A stretch of DNA of 64,000 bases, taken from the NCBI GenBank assembly GCA_036000105.1, contig DASYGE010000006.1, positions 1 to 64,000 of the forward strand. Reading direction: 5' to 3'. The notes under the pieces were generated by a model, which was not told the DNA's origin, searched no databases, and worked only from the letters and a program-made list of their open reading frames with translations. This document shows positions 51,093-60,972 of the stretch, one piece after another; the stretch's first letter is position 1; each line of letters starts with the position of its first letter. Position numbers and translations under genes: made by a program. Origin of the DNA: DASUBN01 sp036000105 (GTDB lineage Bacteria > Pseudomonadota > Gammaproteobacteria > Natronospirales > REEB76).

Positions 51093-52178
51093 ATGGAATT
51101 CATCGATCTTAAGACTCAGTACCACCGCATCGAGCAGGACGTGAATCGCCGCATCCGCAGCGTCATGGAACACGGTCAGTACATCCTGGGACCCGAAGTG
51201 GCCGAACTTGAGGCGCTGCTCGCGGACCATGTCGGTGCGAAGCACTGCATCGGTGTCGCCAGCGGTACCGACGCGCTACTCATAGCGATGATGGCGGTTG
51301 GCGTCGGCCCGGGGGACGAGGTCATCACTCCTTCGTTCACATACGTCGCCACAGCCGAGACCGCACGCGTGCTGGGTGCGCGGCCGGTGTGCGTGGATAT
51401 CGACCCCAGGACATACAACATCGATCCGACGTTGATCGAGGCCGCGATCACTCCCAGGACCAAGGCCATCGTGCCGGTCTGCCTCTACGGCCAGTGCGTG
51501 GACATGGATCCGATCAATGCGGTGGCGGCGAAGCACGGCCTGCCCGTCATCGAGGACGCCGCACAGAGTTTCGGCGCCACCTACAAGGGAAGGAAGTCAT
51601 GCAACCTCTCGCTCATCGGCGCCACCAGCTTCTTTCCATCGAAGCCTCTGGGATGTTACGGGGACGGCGGTGCCTTATTCACAAACGACGATGAACTGGC
51701 GACCGTCATGCGCCAGATCAGCCGCCACGGCCAGGAACGCCGCTACCACCATGTGCGGGTTGGAGTGAATGGGCGCCTCGATACCCTACAGGCGGCGGTG
51801 CTCCTGGCGAAATGGCCGCTGTTCGAGGACGAGGTCAGCAAACGTCGCGAAGTCGCTAATCGTTATGACGAGATGCTGAAGGGGGCCGTGCGTATCCCCC
51901 ATGTGGAATCCTTCAATACGAGCGTTTACGCTCAATACACGATCGCGGTGGATGCGCGGGACAGGGTTGTCACGGCGCTGAAGAGTGTCGGTATCCCGAC
52001 AGCGGTGCATTATCCACTCCCGATCCACAGGCAACCCGCGTTCCTGGAGGAGCGCCGGGACCTGGTGCACTCGGAGCAGGCAGCCACGCAGGTCATGAGC
52101 CTGCCGATGCATCCTTATCTAGACCGGGAAACCCAATCCCGGATAGTCGAAGAGGTCCGTAGGACCGTGATCCAGTAA
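51093..52178 (+). CDS. wbpE: UDP-2-acetamido-2-deoxy-3-oxo-glucuronate aminotransferase
   Basis: This 361-residue PLP aminotransferase starts MEFIDLKTQYHRIEQDVNRRI. It has GVASGTDALLIAMMA (about residues 53-67), VIEDAAQSFGATYKG and the Schiff-base Lys184 in SFFPSKPLGCYGDGGAL. It places the 3-amino group in UDP-GlcNAc3NAcA synthesis together with WbpA, WbpB and WbpD. The four are contiguous and co-oriented. Confidence 0.92.
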   Translation: MEFIDLKTQYHRIEQDVNRRIRSVMEHGQYILGPEVAELEALLADHVGAKHCIGVASGTDALLIAMMAVGVGPGDEVITPSFTYVATAETARVLGARPVCVDIDPRTYNIDPTLIEAAITPRTKAIVPVCLYGQCVDMDPINAVAAKHGLPVIEDAAQSFGATYKGRKSCNLSLIGATSFFPSKPLGCYGDGGALFTNDDELATVMRQISRHGQERRYHHVRVGVNGRLDTLQAAVLLAKWPLFEDEVSKRREVANRYDEMLKGAVRIPHVESFNTSVYAQYTIAVDARDRVVTALKSVGIPTAVHYPLPIHRQPAFLEERRDLVHSEQAATQVMSLPMHPYLDRETQSRIVEEVRRTVIQ

Positions 52179-52182
52179 GCAT

Positions 52183-53487
52183 GTGATCAATGCCATTGTT
52201 TCCAAGCTGACTCGGTTTTTACCCAAAAGCGGAATGGGCAGGAGCGTCATAGCTCTCGCCAGCAGTACCGCTGCCGCCCAGGCAATAACAGCGATTGCCA
52301 TGCCGGTGGTCACACGTCTGTATACACCGGCCGAAATCGGCATCATATCGATATTCATCTCATTTTTCGGATTCTGGTCGGTCATGTTGTCATTGCGGTA
52401 CGAATCGGCGATCCTGATTTCGCAGACGGGCGCTGAATCCCATCAGGTATTTCGGGTGGGTATGATCTGCGTTGTGAGCATGTCCGCTTTGTCGGCTCCG
52501 ATATTGGGAATCCTAGTGCGAAGCGGGACCCTGGGATTTGGGTTGATGCCACTGTGGAGCGTGCTCGCCACGGCGCCGATCATGTTCGGATATGGGCTGT
52601 TCATGATGTACAGATCATGGGGGCTGCGGAGCGGCCTCGTCCGTGACATTAGCCGCGCGACCGTCATGCGAGCATTGTCAAATGGGTTGGCGCGGATTGT
52701 GTTGGGGATCGGTGGAGTGGGTGTGCCGGGATTGTTCGTGGCTGAACTCGCAGGCGCTTGGAGCGCGACAGGCGCACTTTTTAGATCGGTACGCGAACGC
52801 CATGCGGCAAGCCGACCGGCATTTAGTTGGTCTGATCTTGCGCGCGTTGCGAAGAAATATTCAAAATTTGCGGTTTATGAGACCCCTTCGGTTGCGATCG
52901 ATCAGCTCGCTTTGACCATACCGGTGCCCATGATCGGCGCGCTGTATGGTGCCCAGGCGGCAGGATGGTTCGGGCTGGCGCGGATACTGGTGGCTATCCC
53001 GAATGCGCAGATTGGCCGCGCAATCGCTGATGTCTTTCAGATGGAGCTGGCTAGCAAGGTGCGTAAGGGTACTCGGGCTGAGGCTCACCAATTGTTCTAT
53101 ACGCTGGTCCGCAAGCTCGCTTTGTTCGGCCTGCTGCCGCTTGCCGTGATGATGGTCGTCGCGCCGTTGGTGGTCCCATGGATATTCGGAAGGCTCTGGG
53201 CGCCCATGGGAACGATGACAGCCATTATAGCGCCCTGGCTTTACGCGGCGCTTATCGTCACGACTCTCAGTCGTCTGCTATCGGTGCTTGAGCGGCAGGA
53301 GTACAAGCTCATATATGATGTTACGGCTCTGCTCCTGATCGGCGCGGTGTACGCCATAGCTCGATACCATGCCTTAGGGCTGATGGAGTCGATCATGCTC
53401 CTGAGCGGGGCTAATATTATCGGATATGTGGTCTATTTTGTTGTGATAGTACATATAGTTGAAAAAGACCTAAAGGAAGACGCGTGA
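52183..53487 (+). CDS. O-antigen/polysaccharide flippase (Wzx-like)
   Basis: This 434-residue protein has about twelve to fourteen membrane segments from residue 20 (SVIALASSTAAAQAITAIAMPVV) to the end. It matches the MOP-type polysaccharide-exporter pattern, with the early RLYTPAEIGIISIFISFFGF loop. It would flip undecaprenyl-PP-linked repeat units to the periplasm. It uses a GTG start 4 bases after wbpE. With the Wzy-like protein at 58526 and a Wzz-like protein at 44312 it defines a Wzx/Wzy-dependent route. Confidence 0.85.
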   Translation: MINAIVSKLTRFLPKSGMGRSVIALASSTAAAQAITAIAMPVVTRLYTPAEIGIISIFISFFGFWSVMLSLRYESAILISQTGAESHQVFRVGMICVVSMSALSAPILGILVRSGTLGFGLMPLWSVLATAPIMFGYGLFMMYRSWGLRSGLVRDISRATVMRALSNGLARIVLGIGGVGVPGLFVAELAGAWSATGALFRSVRERHAASRPAFSWSDLARVAKKYSKFAVYETPSVAIDQLALTIPVPMIGALYGAQAAGWFGLARILVAIPNAQIGRAIADVFQMELASKVRKGTRAEAHQLFYTLVRKLALFGLLPLAVMMVVAPLVVPWIFGRLWAPMGTMTAIIAPWLYAALIVTTLSRLLSVLERQEYKLIYDVTALLLIGAVYAIARYHALGLMESIMLLSGANIIGYVVYFVVIVHIVEKDLKEDA

Positions 53488-53488
53488 T

Positions 53489-55399
53489 ATGTGCGGCCTA
53501 GTTACATTGGTGCATCGAACCGTATCCAGTGAACCCAGGATAGAACCCCTGTTGGAAAGGCTCGCGCATCGTGGGCCGGATGACCATGGCTGGCTCGCTT
53601 GGGATGGAAGTGACTGCCGTCTCGGACGGGATGAGCCAGTTGCTCCTGGCCGGGTTGTCATGGGACAGCAGCGCCTTGCAATCATCGATCTTTCTGCCGA
53701 CGGACGTCAGCCGATGGCGTCAGCAGACAGGAAACTGTATATCGATTACAACGGCGAGGTCTACAACTACCGGGAGTTGCGCACAGAGCTTGAATCGCTC
53801 GGTCACAGGTTCCACACGCACACCGACACGGAAGTAGTGCTGACCGCGCTGCGCCAGTGGGGTGTGACCGCCGCGCGTCGTTTCAAGGGGATGTTCGCGT
53901 TTACTCTGCTCGATGTCGAGCGGCGGAAGCTCTATGCTGTACGCGACCACTTCGGCATCAAGCCGCTCTATTACTGCCGCTTTCGGGATGGGGTGGGCTT
54001 CGCCTCGGAGATACCCCCGCTTCTCGACCTCCCCGGGGTAGGGCGCGAGCTGAACGCGCAGGCAACGTACGATTACCTCCAGTTTGGGAATACGGCTCAC
54101 AATGAAGGCACATTGTTTTCAGACGTGAAGCAGGTTCCGCCGGCCTCTATACTGGAAATCGATCTTGACACTTTGGCGATCGGCAGCGCACAGAAATACT
54201 GGCAGCTCAGCCTCGAGGAAAATGATTGCGGTAGCTACGAGCAGGCGACCCAGCGTGTCCGCGATCTCTTTCTGGAAAACGTCCGCCTGCACCTGCGCAG
54301 CGATGTGCCGCTAGGCGCTGCATTATCTGGCGGTATCGATTCTTCTGCCATCGTGTGTGCCATCCGGGCGCTGGATTCCAAAGCGGACATCAGGACGATC
54401 AGCTACATCGCGCCCGGCGCCCTCTCGGAGGAGAAGTGGATTGACATGGCCAATGCCAGTGCCGGGGCGAAGGGTGTCAAGATCAAGCCGGGCGCTGAAG
54501 ACTTGGCTCGTGATCTCGACAACCTGATCGCCATGCAGGGTGAGCCCTTCGGTAGCACCAGCATCTATGCCCAGTATTGTGTGTTCCGCGCCGCTGCAGA
54601 AAACGGCATAAAGGTGATGCTCGATGGGCAGGGTGCTGATGAGATGCTCGCGGGTTACCCGGGTTATCAAGGGAGCGTCTTCGCGGAACTGGTGAAACGG
54701 AAGAGGCTCGTATCGGCGATCCGCTTCCTAAACAGGTCATCGAAATGGCCGGGCAGGAATCGGAAGCTGATCTTGCAGTTAGCCGCACGTCAACTTTTCC
54801 CGCCGGCGGTGCAGGCACTGAGCCGCAAGGCAATAGGCAAGGGTCTGAAGCCGGATTGGATGAACGTCTGCTGGTTCCAGGAGAGACATGTCGATTTCAC
54901 TCCACCCGGTATGCGCAGTCTCAGTAATCACTGCTTGCGTGAGAGCCTCATCGATACGCTGGGAGCGACATCTTTGCCTGCCTTGCTACGTTATGAGGAC
55001 CGCAATAGCATGCGGTTTTCGATCGAGAGTCGTGTGCCATTCCTGACGTACGATTTTGCTGAGTTGCTCGTGGGCTTGCCGACAGAGTATCTCGTCGATA
55101 ATACGGGTGGCAGCAAACATATATTCAGGCAAGCGATGCGGGGGATTGTACCGGATGAGATATTAGATAGACGCGACAAGATTGGATTCGCCACATCCGA
55201 AATGGATTGGATGCAGGCGACATCCTCATGGGTTGATCGAACTTTGACAAGCGGGTTACCCGCGAAATCAATCAAGGCACATGATCTGATTGCGCGATGG
55301 GAAAGTAGCCTGAATGGGCGTATGCCGCCACCTGGTTTCCAGTTGTGGAGATGGTTGAATTTTATACGGTGGTCGCAGGTATTTTCAGTTGCAATTTAA
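53489..55399 (+). CDS. AsnB-like glutamine-dependent amidotransferase
   Basis: This 636-residue protein has an N-terminal glutaminase domain starting with the nucleophile Cys2 (MCGLVTLVH). It has HRGPDDHGW, NGEVYNYRELR, and a C-terminal synthetase domain with the PP-loop LSGGIDSSAIV (about residues 278-288). In uronic-acid-containing O-antigen loci (for example WbpS of Pseudomonas) such proteins amidate a carboxyl group of the sugar. Placed between wbpE/Wzx and wbpI, it may amidate the ManNAc3NAcA carboxylate, though plain asparagine synthesis is not excluded. Confidence 0.88.
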   Translation: MCGLVTLVHRTVSSEPRIEPLLERLAHRGPDDHGWLAWDGSDCRLGRDEPVAPGRVVMGQQRLAIIDLSADGRQPMASADRKLYIDYNGEVYNYRELRTELESLGHRFHTHTDTEVVLTALRQWGVTAARRFKGMFAFTLLDVERRKLYAVRDHFGIKPLYYCRFRDGVGFASEIPPLLDLPGVGRELNAQATYDYLQFGNTAHNEGTLFSDVKQVPPASILEIDLDTLAIGSAQKYWQLSLEENDCGSYEQATQRVRDLFLENVRLHLRSDVPLGAALSGGIDSSAIVCAIRALDSKADIRTISYIAPGALSEEKWIDMANASAGAKGVKIKPGAEDLARDLDNLIAMQGEPFGSTSIYAQYCVFRAAAENGIKVMLDGQGADEMLAGYPGYQGSVFAELVKRKRLVSAIRFLNRSSKWPGRNRKLILQLAARQLFPPAVQALSRKAIGKGLKPDWMNVCWFQERHVDFTPPGMRSLSNHCLRESLIDTLGATSLPALLRYEDRNSMRFSIESRVPFLTYDFAELLVGLPTEYLVDNTGGSKHIFRQAMRGIVPDEILDRRDKIGFATSEMDWMQATSSWVDRTLTSGLPAKSIKAHDLIARWESSLNGRMPPPGFQLWRWLNFIRWSQVFSVAI

Positions 55400-55424
55400 T
55401 AAATGACATTTAACGGGTCTAGTT

Positions 55425-56531
55425 ATGGTTAAGCAAATGCGCATTTTGTCTGTGATAGGAGCAAGGCCTCAGTTCGTAAAGGCAAGCATAGTTTCATTAC
55501 GAATCAAAGAACACCATGCTCTTGAGGAATATATTGTTCATACAGGACAGCATTATGATGCAAATATGTCCGACATATTTTTTGATGAACTCAGGTTGCC
55601 GAAACCCCACGTCAATCTTGGCATCGGAGGGGGAGAGCAGGGAGCGCAAACTGGAAGGATGCTGGAGGCTCTAGAGCGGACTATGAGCGAAGCGAAGCCC
55701 GATATTGTATTGGTATATGGCGATACTAATTCAACGATGGCGGGTGCGCTGGCTGCAGTGAAGTTGCATATTCCAATCGCGCATGTTGAAAGCGGCCTTC
55801 GGTCGTTTAACCGCTTAATGCCCGAGGAAATAAATAGAGTGGTGACTGACCACATTTCAGATATTTTATTCGCCCCAACTTGTTTGGCAGTAGATAATCT
55901 CACCAGAGAAGGGATAGATCACAAAAAAATCCATCTCGTGGGAGACGTCATGTACGATGTCGCGATGCTATTTAGTAAGCACGCAGATATGCACGCTAAA
56001 GTGTACGGAGATCTCGAGTTAAGCGGGAAAGATTATGTGCTTGCGACAGTTCATAGGGCGGAGAACACGGAAGACAGGGGGCGGCTTGTCGGCATTCTTG
56101 AGGGACTTCAGACTATAGGCGCACATATGGCCGTGATTATGCCGCTGCATCCCAGAACGCGCAAAAAATTATTGGAATACGGGATAGATATTAAACGGTA
56201 TTCAAAGATCAAAGTAATCGATCCGATCGGCTACTTGGATATGATGGTACTTGAGAAAAACGCGAAGCTCATAGCGACTGATTCTGGTGGGATGCAGAAG
56301 GAGGCTTATTTCTATAAAGTGCCCTGCATCACTATGCGACACGAGACTGAGTGGAGTGAGTTAGTGCAATGCCACGCGAATGAATTGGTGGGAGCCGATC
56401 CGACTAGAATTGTAAATGGATTTCACAGCGCACTAGGAAAAACGGAGTCGATATTTGAAGCAAAGCTATATGGAGAGGGAGACGCCGCCGTTTCTTTGGT
56501 AAGTAGGCTAAGTGAAGTTCAAGCATCGTAA
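55425..56531 (+). CDS. wbpI: UDP-N-acetyl-sugar 2-epimerase, WbpI-like
   Basis: This 368-residue GT-B-fold epimerase has IGARPQFVKASI (about residues 9-20), VYGDTNSTMAGALA and HVESGLRSFNRLMPEEINR (about 126-144). TDSGGMQKEAYF binds UDP. WbpI converts UDP-GlcNAc3NAcA to UDP-ManNAc3NAcA, completing the wbpA-B-E-D-I route. A related but distinct epimerase (fnlC) sits at 62089. The gene is more A+T-rich than the wbp genes before it. Confidence 0.88.
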   Translation: MVKQMRILSVIGARPQFVKASIVSLRIKEHHALEEYIVHTGQHYDANMSDIFFDELRLPKPHVNLGIGGGEQGAQTGRMLEALERTMSEAKPDIVLVYGDTNSTMAGALAAVKLHIPIAHVESGLRSFNRLMPEEINRVVTDHISDILFAPTCLAVDNLTREGIDHKKIHLVGDVMYDVAMLFSKHADMHAKVYGDLELSGKDYVLATVHRAENTEDRGRLVGILEGLQTIGAHMAVIMPLHPRTRKKLLEYGIDIKRYSKIKVIDPIGYLDMMVLEKNAKLIATDSGGMQKEAYFYKVPCITMRHETEWSELVQCHANELVGADPTRIVNGFHSALGKTESIFEAKLYGEGDAAVSLVSRLSEVQAS

Positions 56532-56558
56532 TCGTTGCATTTGATATAACTATAAGAA

Positions 56559-57704
56559 ATGTCGAAATCAATCGCAATCGTCACATCGATCCATCCCGAT
56601 TTTGACAAGCGCGTCTGGCGCCATGCCAGGGGACTCGCTGAACTCGGCTGCGAAGTGCACCTTGTGTGTCCATGGGATATGGCTGAAGGTCAGATTGTTT
56701 GTGGAGTTACCTTCCATCCTTTTAAGCGTGGGCATGGCCTCACGTCGAGGGTGCTTATAATCCCCATTAAGGTGTGTTCGCGTTTATATGCGATTCGTCA
56801 CCGGATTGAAATCATACATTTCCACGATATTGACCTGTTACCTTGGATGTCTCTTTGGACATTATTTAAAGATGTGGTTTATGACGTGCATGAGAATTAT
56901 CCGGCGGAAGTCCTAAATCGGAAGTGGCTGAATCCGCCGCTGCGACGATTGCTTTCTTGGTTCGTGCGTCATGCGCAGAAAGGCTTTTCTCGAATTGTCC
57001 ATAACGTCGTTTTGGTAACGCCGTACCAGGAACCGGACTTTAGTGGCGCGAAATTAAATAAAGTATTTGTAAGAAACTATGCATCTGTACATTTGCTGAA
57101 GGATGAACGCCCAGATTATCTCTTACGTGGGCCTTCAGTAATATTTACGGGAATGCACAATATAAATAATGGCAGCATGTTGCTTTTAGATATCGCCGAG
57201 ATGACGCTGAAAAAACGGCCCGGAGTTGTGTTTATCGCCCCGGACCGGTTTACCAACGGATCATTTCGCGCTGCATTTATTGAAGCGATGCAACGGAAAC
57301 TCCCTGCTGAGTCCTTCCGGATATTGCCGCCGGTTAGAGCGCATGAAATTATGCTACTGCTCAACCAGGCTACAATTGGCATTAACCCCAACTTGCGCGT
57401 CGAGCAACAGATAAAAGGTGTGCATACTAAGCTGTTCGAGTTCATGGCGGCTTCGTTACCGATCGTAACAAGTGATTTACCACATCAAAAGGCTCTTGTT
57501 GAAGAAACCGGAGCGGGGTTGCTCGCGAAGCCAGAGCAAGTTGAGTCATTCGTCGATAGCATCACTTATCTGGTTGATAACACACAAGAGGCGTACGCGA
57601 TGGGGCTTAAGGGGCGCGCAGCATTTATCGAGAAATACTCATGGGAAAATGAAATGCGCACTCTTATTAATTTCTATGAGAGTATTAATAGTGGCAAAAA
57701 ATGA
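56559..57704 (+). CDS. Family 4 glycosyltransferase
   Basis: This 381-residue GT-B protein starts IAIVTSIHPDFDKRVWRHARGLAE and has VYDVHENYPAEV (about residues 111-122). The C-half includes GINPNLRVEQQIKGVHTKLFEFMAASLPIVTSD, with the acidic-to-EFMAA nucleotide-sugar binding segment. It most likely adds one sugar, for example the uronic acid, to the growing lipid-linked unit; donor and acceptor are not known. It is followed at 96 bases by the FkbM-like gene. Confidence 0.82.
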   Translation: MSKSIAIVTSIHPDFDKRVWRHARGLAELGCEVHLVCPWDMAEGQIVCGVTFHPFKRGHGLTSRVLIIPIKVCSRLYAIRHRIEIIHFHDIDLLPWMSLWTLFKDVVYDVHENYPAEVLNRKWLNPPLRRLLSWFVRHAQKGFSRIVHNVVLVTPYQEPDFSGAKLNKVFVRNYASVHLLKDERPDYLLRGPSVIFTGMHNINNGSMLLLDIAEMTLKKRPGVVFIAPDRFTNGSFRAAFIEAMQRKLPAESFRILPPVRAHEIMLLLNQATIGINPNLRVEQQIKGVHTKLFEFMAASLPIVTSDLPHQKALVEETGAGLLAKPEQVESFVDSITYLVDNTQEAYAMGLKGRAAFIEKYSWENEMRTLINFYESINSGKK

Positions 57705-57799
57705 AATTATTGTGAGATAACTAGTTCGCATATACCCCTTATTAGAATGATTGAATTGTCCAGGTGTGTTTTGTAATAGATGGCATTGGGAGAGTTCGA

Positions 57800-58501
57800 A
57801 TGCTTTATCGTCTTAGTCGATTCTCTTCGGTTCATAAGGTACTTCGATGGATTGCGTATGCTCTTTTATGGAATCTACCAGATGCAGTAAAATGGCCCGG
57901 CATTGGTTTATTATTGCAGTTCAGATTGCCGTATAGGCTGTTAAACCCGGGTGATACCGTAGTCCAGATCGGTGCACCGTGGGATCTGTTGCGAGCCGGC
58001 CGATCGCGCGGAATTCATCTGGCACGTAGGGTTGGGGTTTCCGGCAAGGCTATCATCATTGAGCCCGATAAGGACAACGTAGCGGCGTTGCGCCGCTTCG
58101 TCGCGAAACACAAGATGGACAACGTTATCATTGTCCCCCTCGGCGCCTGGAGCCATAAGGCCCGCCTGCGCTTCCTGGTCGATCATGCCAATCCAGCGGC
58201 CAATCTCGTTGAAGAGGTAGCCGATTCTTCGAGGACCGATTTGGCGAGATTCGAGGTGACTGAGATCGATGTCGATTCTGTCGAGAATATACTTCGGGTA
58301 AATGGGTTATCAACCCCAAGGCTTGTGAGCATTACCACTAATGGTTCGGAGAATGAGATTCTGAAAGGGATGGGAGCTATAGCCGGAGAAGTCACCTATA
58401 TTGCGACGATCGGCAGCGAGCAACAAATCCCGATGTTACGTGAGCTGCACTTCGAACAATTTGGGGGAGATGACCGTGGCTGGACGTATCGCAAGAAATA
58501 G
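57800..58501 (+). CDS. Degenerate FkbM-like methyltransferase-fold protein
   Basis: This 233-residue protein has the Rossmann layout of FkbM methyltransferases (VVQIGAPWDLLRAGRSRGIHLAR, then IIIEPDKDNVAALRRFV, about residues 55-105). Both hallmark motifs are altered. The SAM loop DxGxxxG reads QIGAPWDLLRAG, and the later KxDVEG-type segment reads VSITTNGSENEIL. The ATG at 57800 has GGGAGAG 5 bases upstream; an in-frame GTG at 57764 would lengthen it by 12 residues. Function unclear; it may be a non-catalytic or differently catalytic relative. Confidence 0.6.
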   Translation: MLYRLSRFSSVHKVLRWIAYALLWNLPDAVKWPGIGLLLQFRLPYRLLNPGDTVVQIGAPWDLLRAGRSRGIHLARRVGVSGKAIIIEPDKDNVAALRRFVAKHKMDNVIIVPLGAWSHKARLRFLVDHANPAANLVEEVADSSRTDLARFEVTEIDVDSVENILRVNGLSTPRLVSITTNGSENEILKGMGAIAGEVTYIATIGSEQQIPMLRELHFEQFGGDDRGWTYRKK

Positions 58502-58525
58502 CCGTAGCGCTGCCGGGGCTCGCAG

Positions 58526-59827
58526 ATGCTGCTGAATATCGCGCTGTTCGTTCTATTCAAGGTACTTATAGACTACACGTTTGTAGCTGCGGTCAGCCCG
58601 TTATATGCATATGCTGGGTTTAGCACCGACATCAATTCTTTTAAGTTGACGTTGTCATATTTCGTGCTTGTGACCTTGGCTTTATTGCTTCCGCGACGGA
58701 CCCGGAATTCATCCGATTTTGCCTTGCTCATATTGTTTGTCTTTATCGTAATTCCCATACTCAGTCTGTGGGGGTTACAAAATGAATCTTCGAGTTTCGC
58801 TCTAATTGTGGCCGCATCATTCGTGATGCTTCAGTTGCTTATGAAGTTGCATTTCACACACGCATCCGTGCGAGATCTCCGCGGCGGGAGTCGGGCATAT
58901 TTAGTGGTTGCCCTGACATTTCTGGGGTTACTGTTCCTGGTTTTGATTCTTCGCGGCGGGCTGCAGTATCTCAATCTGAGTTTCATCAAGGTCTACGAGA
59001 TTCGCAGCATAATTACGGATGAGGTCTTGGGGGGTGGTTTGGCTTATCTTTGGATTTGGGGTGGCAAGAGCTTTCTTGTTGTTCTGATGGTAGTCTCGCT
59101 TTGGAGACGCAAGTACTTCTCATTTTCCATCTGTGTGGCCCTTGAAGTGTTCCTGTATGCTCTCACAACACATAAAGAACTGCTTTTCTATCCACTGATC
59201 ATAATTGCAGTCTATATGGTCAGCATCATGCGTGTGAACCTGATACGTGTGACCCTCCTTGGGCTGAGCGGCATTCTAATTAGCGCGGTCCTGCTTGATA
59301 GGGCGACCAGTAATCATCTGTTTCTTGGGGTCTTGGTCTTCCGTTTATTCGACGTGATTGGATTTAACCACTTCGCGTATTATCATTTTTTCCAAGATCA
59401 TCCATACGTGGCGTTCAGTAACAGCTTTCTCTCGCATTTCAGCGAATATCCCTACAACGAACCGGTCCCATTGTTGATAGGCGCGGGCCGGTACGGACTA
59501 GGTAGTGACGCATTTGTGAATGCCGGGTATATTGCGTCTGGGTATATGCAATTGGGGGCAGCGGGTATTTTTCTCTATACCGCGATCTTGGCGATGATCC
59601 TGAAACTGTTTGATCTGCTAACTCATGATCGTATGCCTCTTTGGGCGGGGACGGGGATAGCGGCGGTCAGTATCTTTCAGCTGGTCAACGCGGACCTCAC
59701 GACGTCTCTCCTGACGCACGGGATCGCGCTCAACTTATTGGGTGTTTGGCTGATCGGTTCGCGGCATCGTAATCAGATGGATGCACGCACGGCCAATGAA
59801 GCCCACAGCGATCCGGCTTTTGGTTGA
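58526..59827 (+). CDS. O-antigen polymerase-like membrane protein (Wzy-like)
   Basis: This 433-residue polytopic protein has about eleven to twelve membrane segments. A large periplasmic loop after the middle (about residues 285-335; VIGFNHFAYYHFFQDHPY... and VPLLIGAGRYGLGSDAF) is the common design of Wzy polymerases. Sequence among Wzy proteins is poorly conserved, so the call rests on topology and context (Wzx, Wzz-like and sugar genes around it). It lacks a partner glycosyltransferase in direct overlap. Confidence 0.7.
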   Translation: MLLNIALFVLFKVLIDYTFVAAVSPLYAYAGFSTDINSFKLTLSYFVLVTLALLLPRRTRNSSDFALLILFVFIVIPILSLWGLQNESSSFALIVAASFVMLQLLMKLHFTHASVRDLRGGSRAYLVVALTFLGLLFLVLILRGGLQYLNLSFIKVYEIRSIITDEVLGGGLAYLWIWGGKSFLVVLMVVSLWRRKYFSFSICVALEVFLYALTTHKELLFYPLIIIAVYMVSIMRVNLIRVTLLGLSGILISAVLLDRATSNHLFLGVLVFRLFDVIGFNHFAYYHFFQDHPYVAFSNSFLSHFSEYPYNEPVPLLIGAGRYGLGSDAFVNAGYIASGYMQLGAAGIFLYTAILAMILKLFDLLTHDRMPLWAGTGIAAVSIFQLVNADLTTSLLTHGIALNLLGVWLIGSRHRNQMDARTANEAHSDPAFG

Positions 59828-59909
59828 ACGGCGCACGTGATATCCGGCTCCAGGCACTCAGCGCGCATGATGACGGTGGCTGACGAGAATCAACATTGGT
59901 GGGCAATTA

Positions 59910-60932
59910 ATGTTCGAAGATAAAGCGATACTTGTGACCGGTGGAACGGGTTCGTTTGGCCGTACAGTAGCCAAACATCTTTTAAGCAAAGGCTGCCCTG
60001 AGATTCGTATCTTCAGCCGCGATGAGGACAAGCAGAACACTATGCGGATCGAGATGAACGATCCAGCGGTAAAGTTCTATATCGGTGACGTCCGCAGCCG
60101 CAGCAGCGTCGACAAGGCGATGGAGGGCGTCCATTACGTGTTTCATGCGGCCGCTCTCAAACAGGTGCCATCCTGCGAGTTTTTCCCTATGGAGGCGGTG
60201 CAGACCAACATCGTCGGCAGCATGAACGTGCTGGACTCGGCGATTCAGCACGGCGCCAAAGGCGTAGTCTGCCTCGGCACCGACAAGGCGGTATACCCGA
60301 TCAATGCTATGGGGATGACCAAGGCGCTGATGGAGAAGGTGGCTCAGGCTAGCGCCCGCGATGTGCGGGACGGTGGCACGGTGATCTCCTGTGTCCGCTA
60401 CGGCAATGTGATGTATTCCCGTGGCTCGGTGATTCCATTGTTCGTAAAACAGATTAAAGAAGGCAAGCCTTTGACCGTGACGGAACCGGGCATGACACGC
60501 TTCATGCTGGCTTTGTCTGACGCCGTTGATCTCGTGGAGTTCGCTTTCATGAACGCGAAACGGGGAGATATCTTCGTGCGCAAGGCACCTGCCTGCACCA
60601 TCGGGGAGCTGGTGGAATCGCTGAAGAGGCTGTTCAAGGCCGACAACCCGGTGAAGGTGATCGGCATGCGTCACGGAGAGAAGCTGTATGAGACCCTGGT
60701 GAATGCGGAGGAACGGCTGCGGGCGGAAGACATGGGGGATTATTACCGTATCCGGATGGATGACCGTGACCTCAATTATGCGAAATATTTCTCGGAAGGA
60801 GAGCCGAAGGAAGCTTCCACCGAGGATTACCATTCACACAATACGCGGCGTCTGGTCGCGCGCGAAATCGACGAGCTTATTTTGAAGCTGCCGGAGATCC
60901 GGCACGAGCTTGCGCTATGGCAGGCGCGCTGA
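59910..60932 (+). CDS. fnlA: UDP-GlcNAc 4,6-dehydratase/5-epimerase (FnlA/WbjB-type)
   Basis: This 340-residue extended SDR has TGGTGSFGRTV at residues 10-20 and FHAAALKQVPSCEFFPMEAVQTN. The active-site segment PINAMGMTKALMEK has Met replacing the usual Tyr of YxxxK, as known in this dehydratase group. With fnlB and fnlC it makes UDP-2-acetamido-2,6-dideoxy-L-sugars (L-FucNAc or L-QuiNAc type). It heads the fnlA-B-C group after an 82-base gap. Confidence 0.9.
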   Translation: MFEDKAILVTGGTGSFGRTVAKHLLSKGCPEIRIFSRDEDKQNTMRIEMNDPAVKFYIGDVRSRSSVDKAMEGVHYVFHAAALKQVPSCEFFPMEAVQTNIVGSMNVLDSAIQHGAKGVVCLGTDKAVYPINAMGMTKALMEKVAQASARDVRDGGTVISCVRYGNVMYSRGSVIPLFVKQIKEGKPLTVTEPGMTRFMLALSDAVDLVEFAFMNAKRGDIFVRKAPACTIGELVESLKRLFKADNPVKVIGMRHGEKLYETLVNAEERLRAEDMGDYYRIRMDDRDLNYAKYFSEGEPKEASTEDYHSHNTRRLVAREIDELILKLPEIRHELALWQAR

Positions 60933-60972
60933 ATCGCGATTAAAATGGCGGCTGTTTCCCTGGAGCCTTGAC

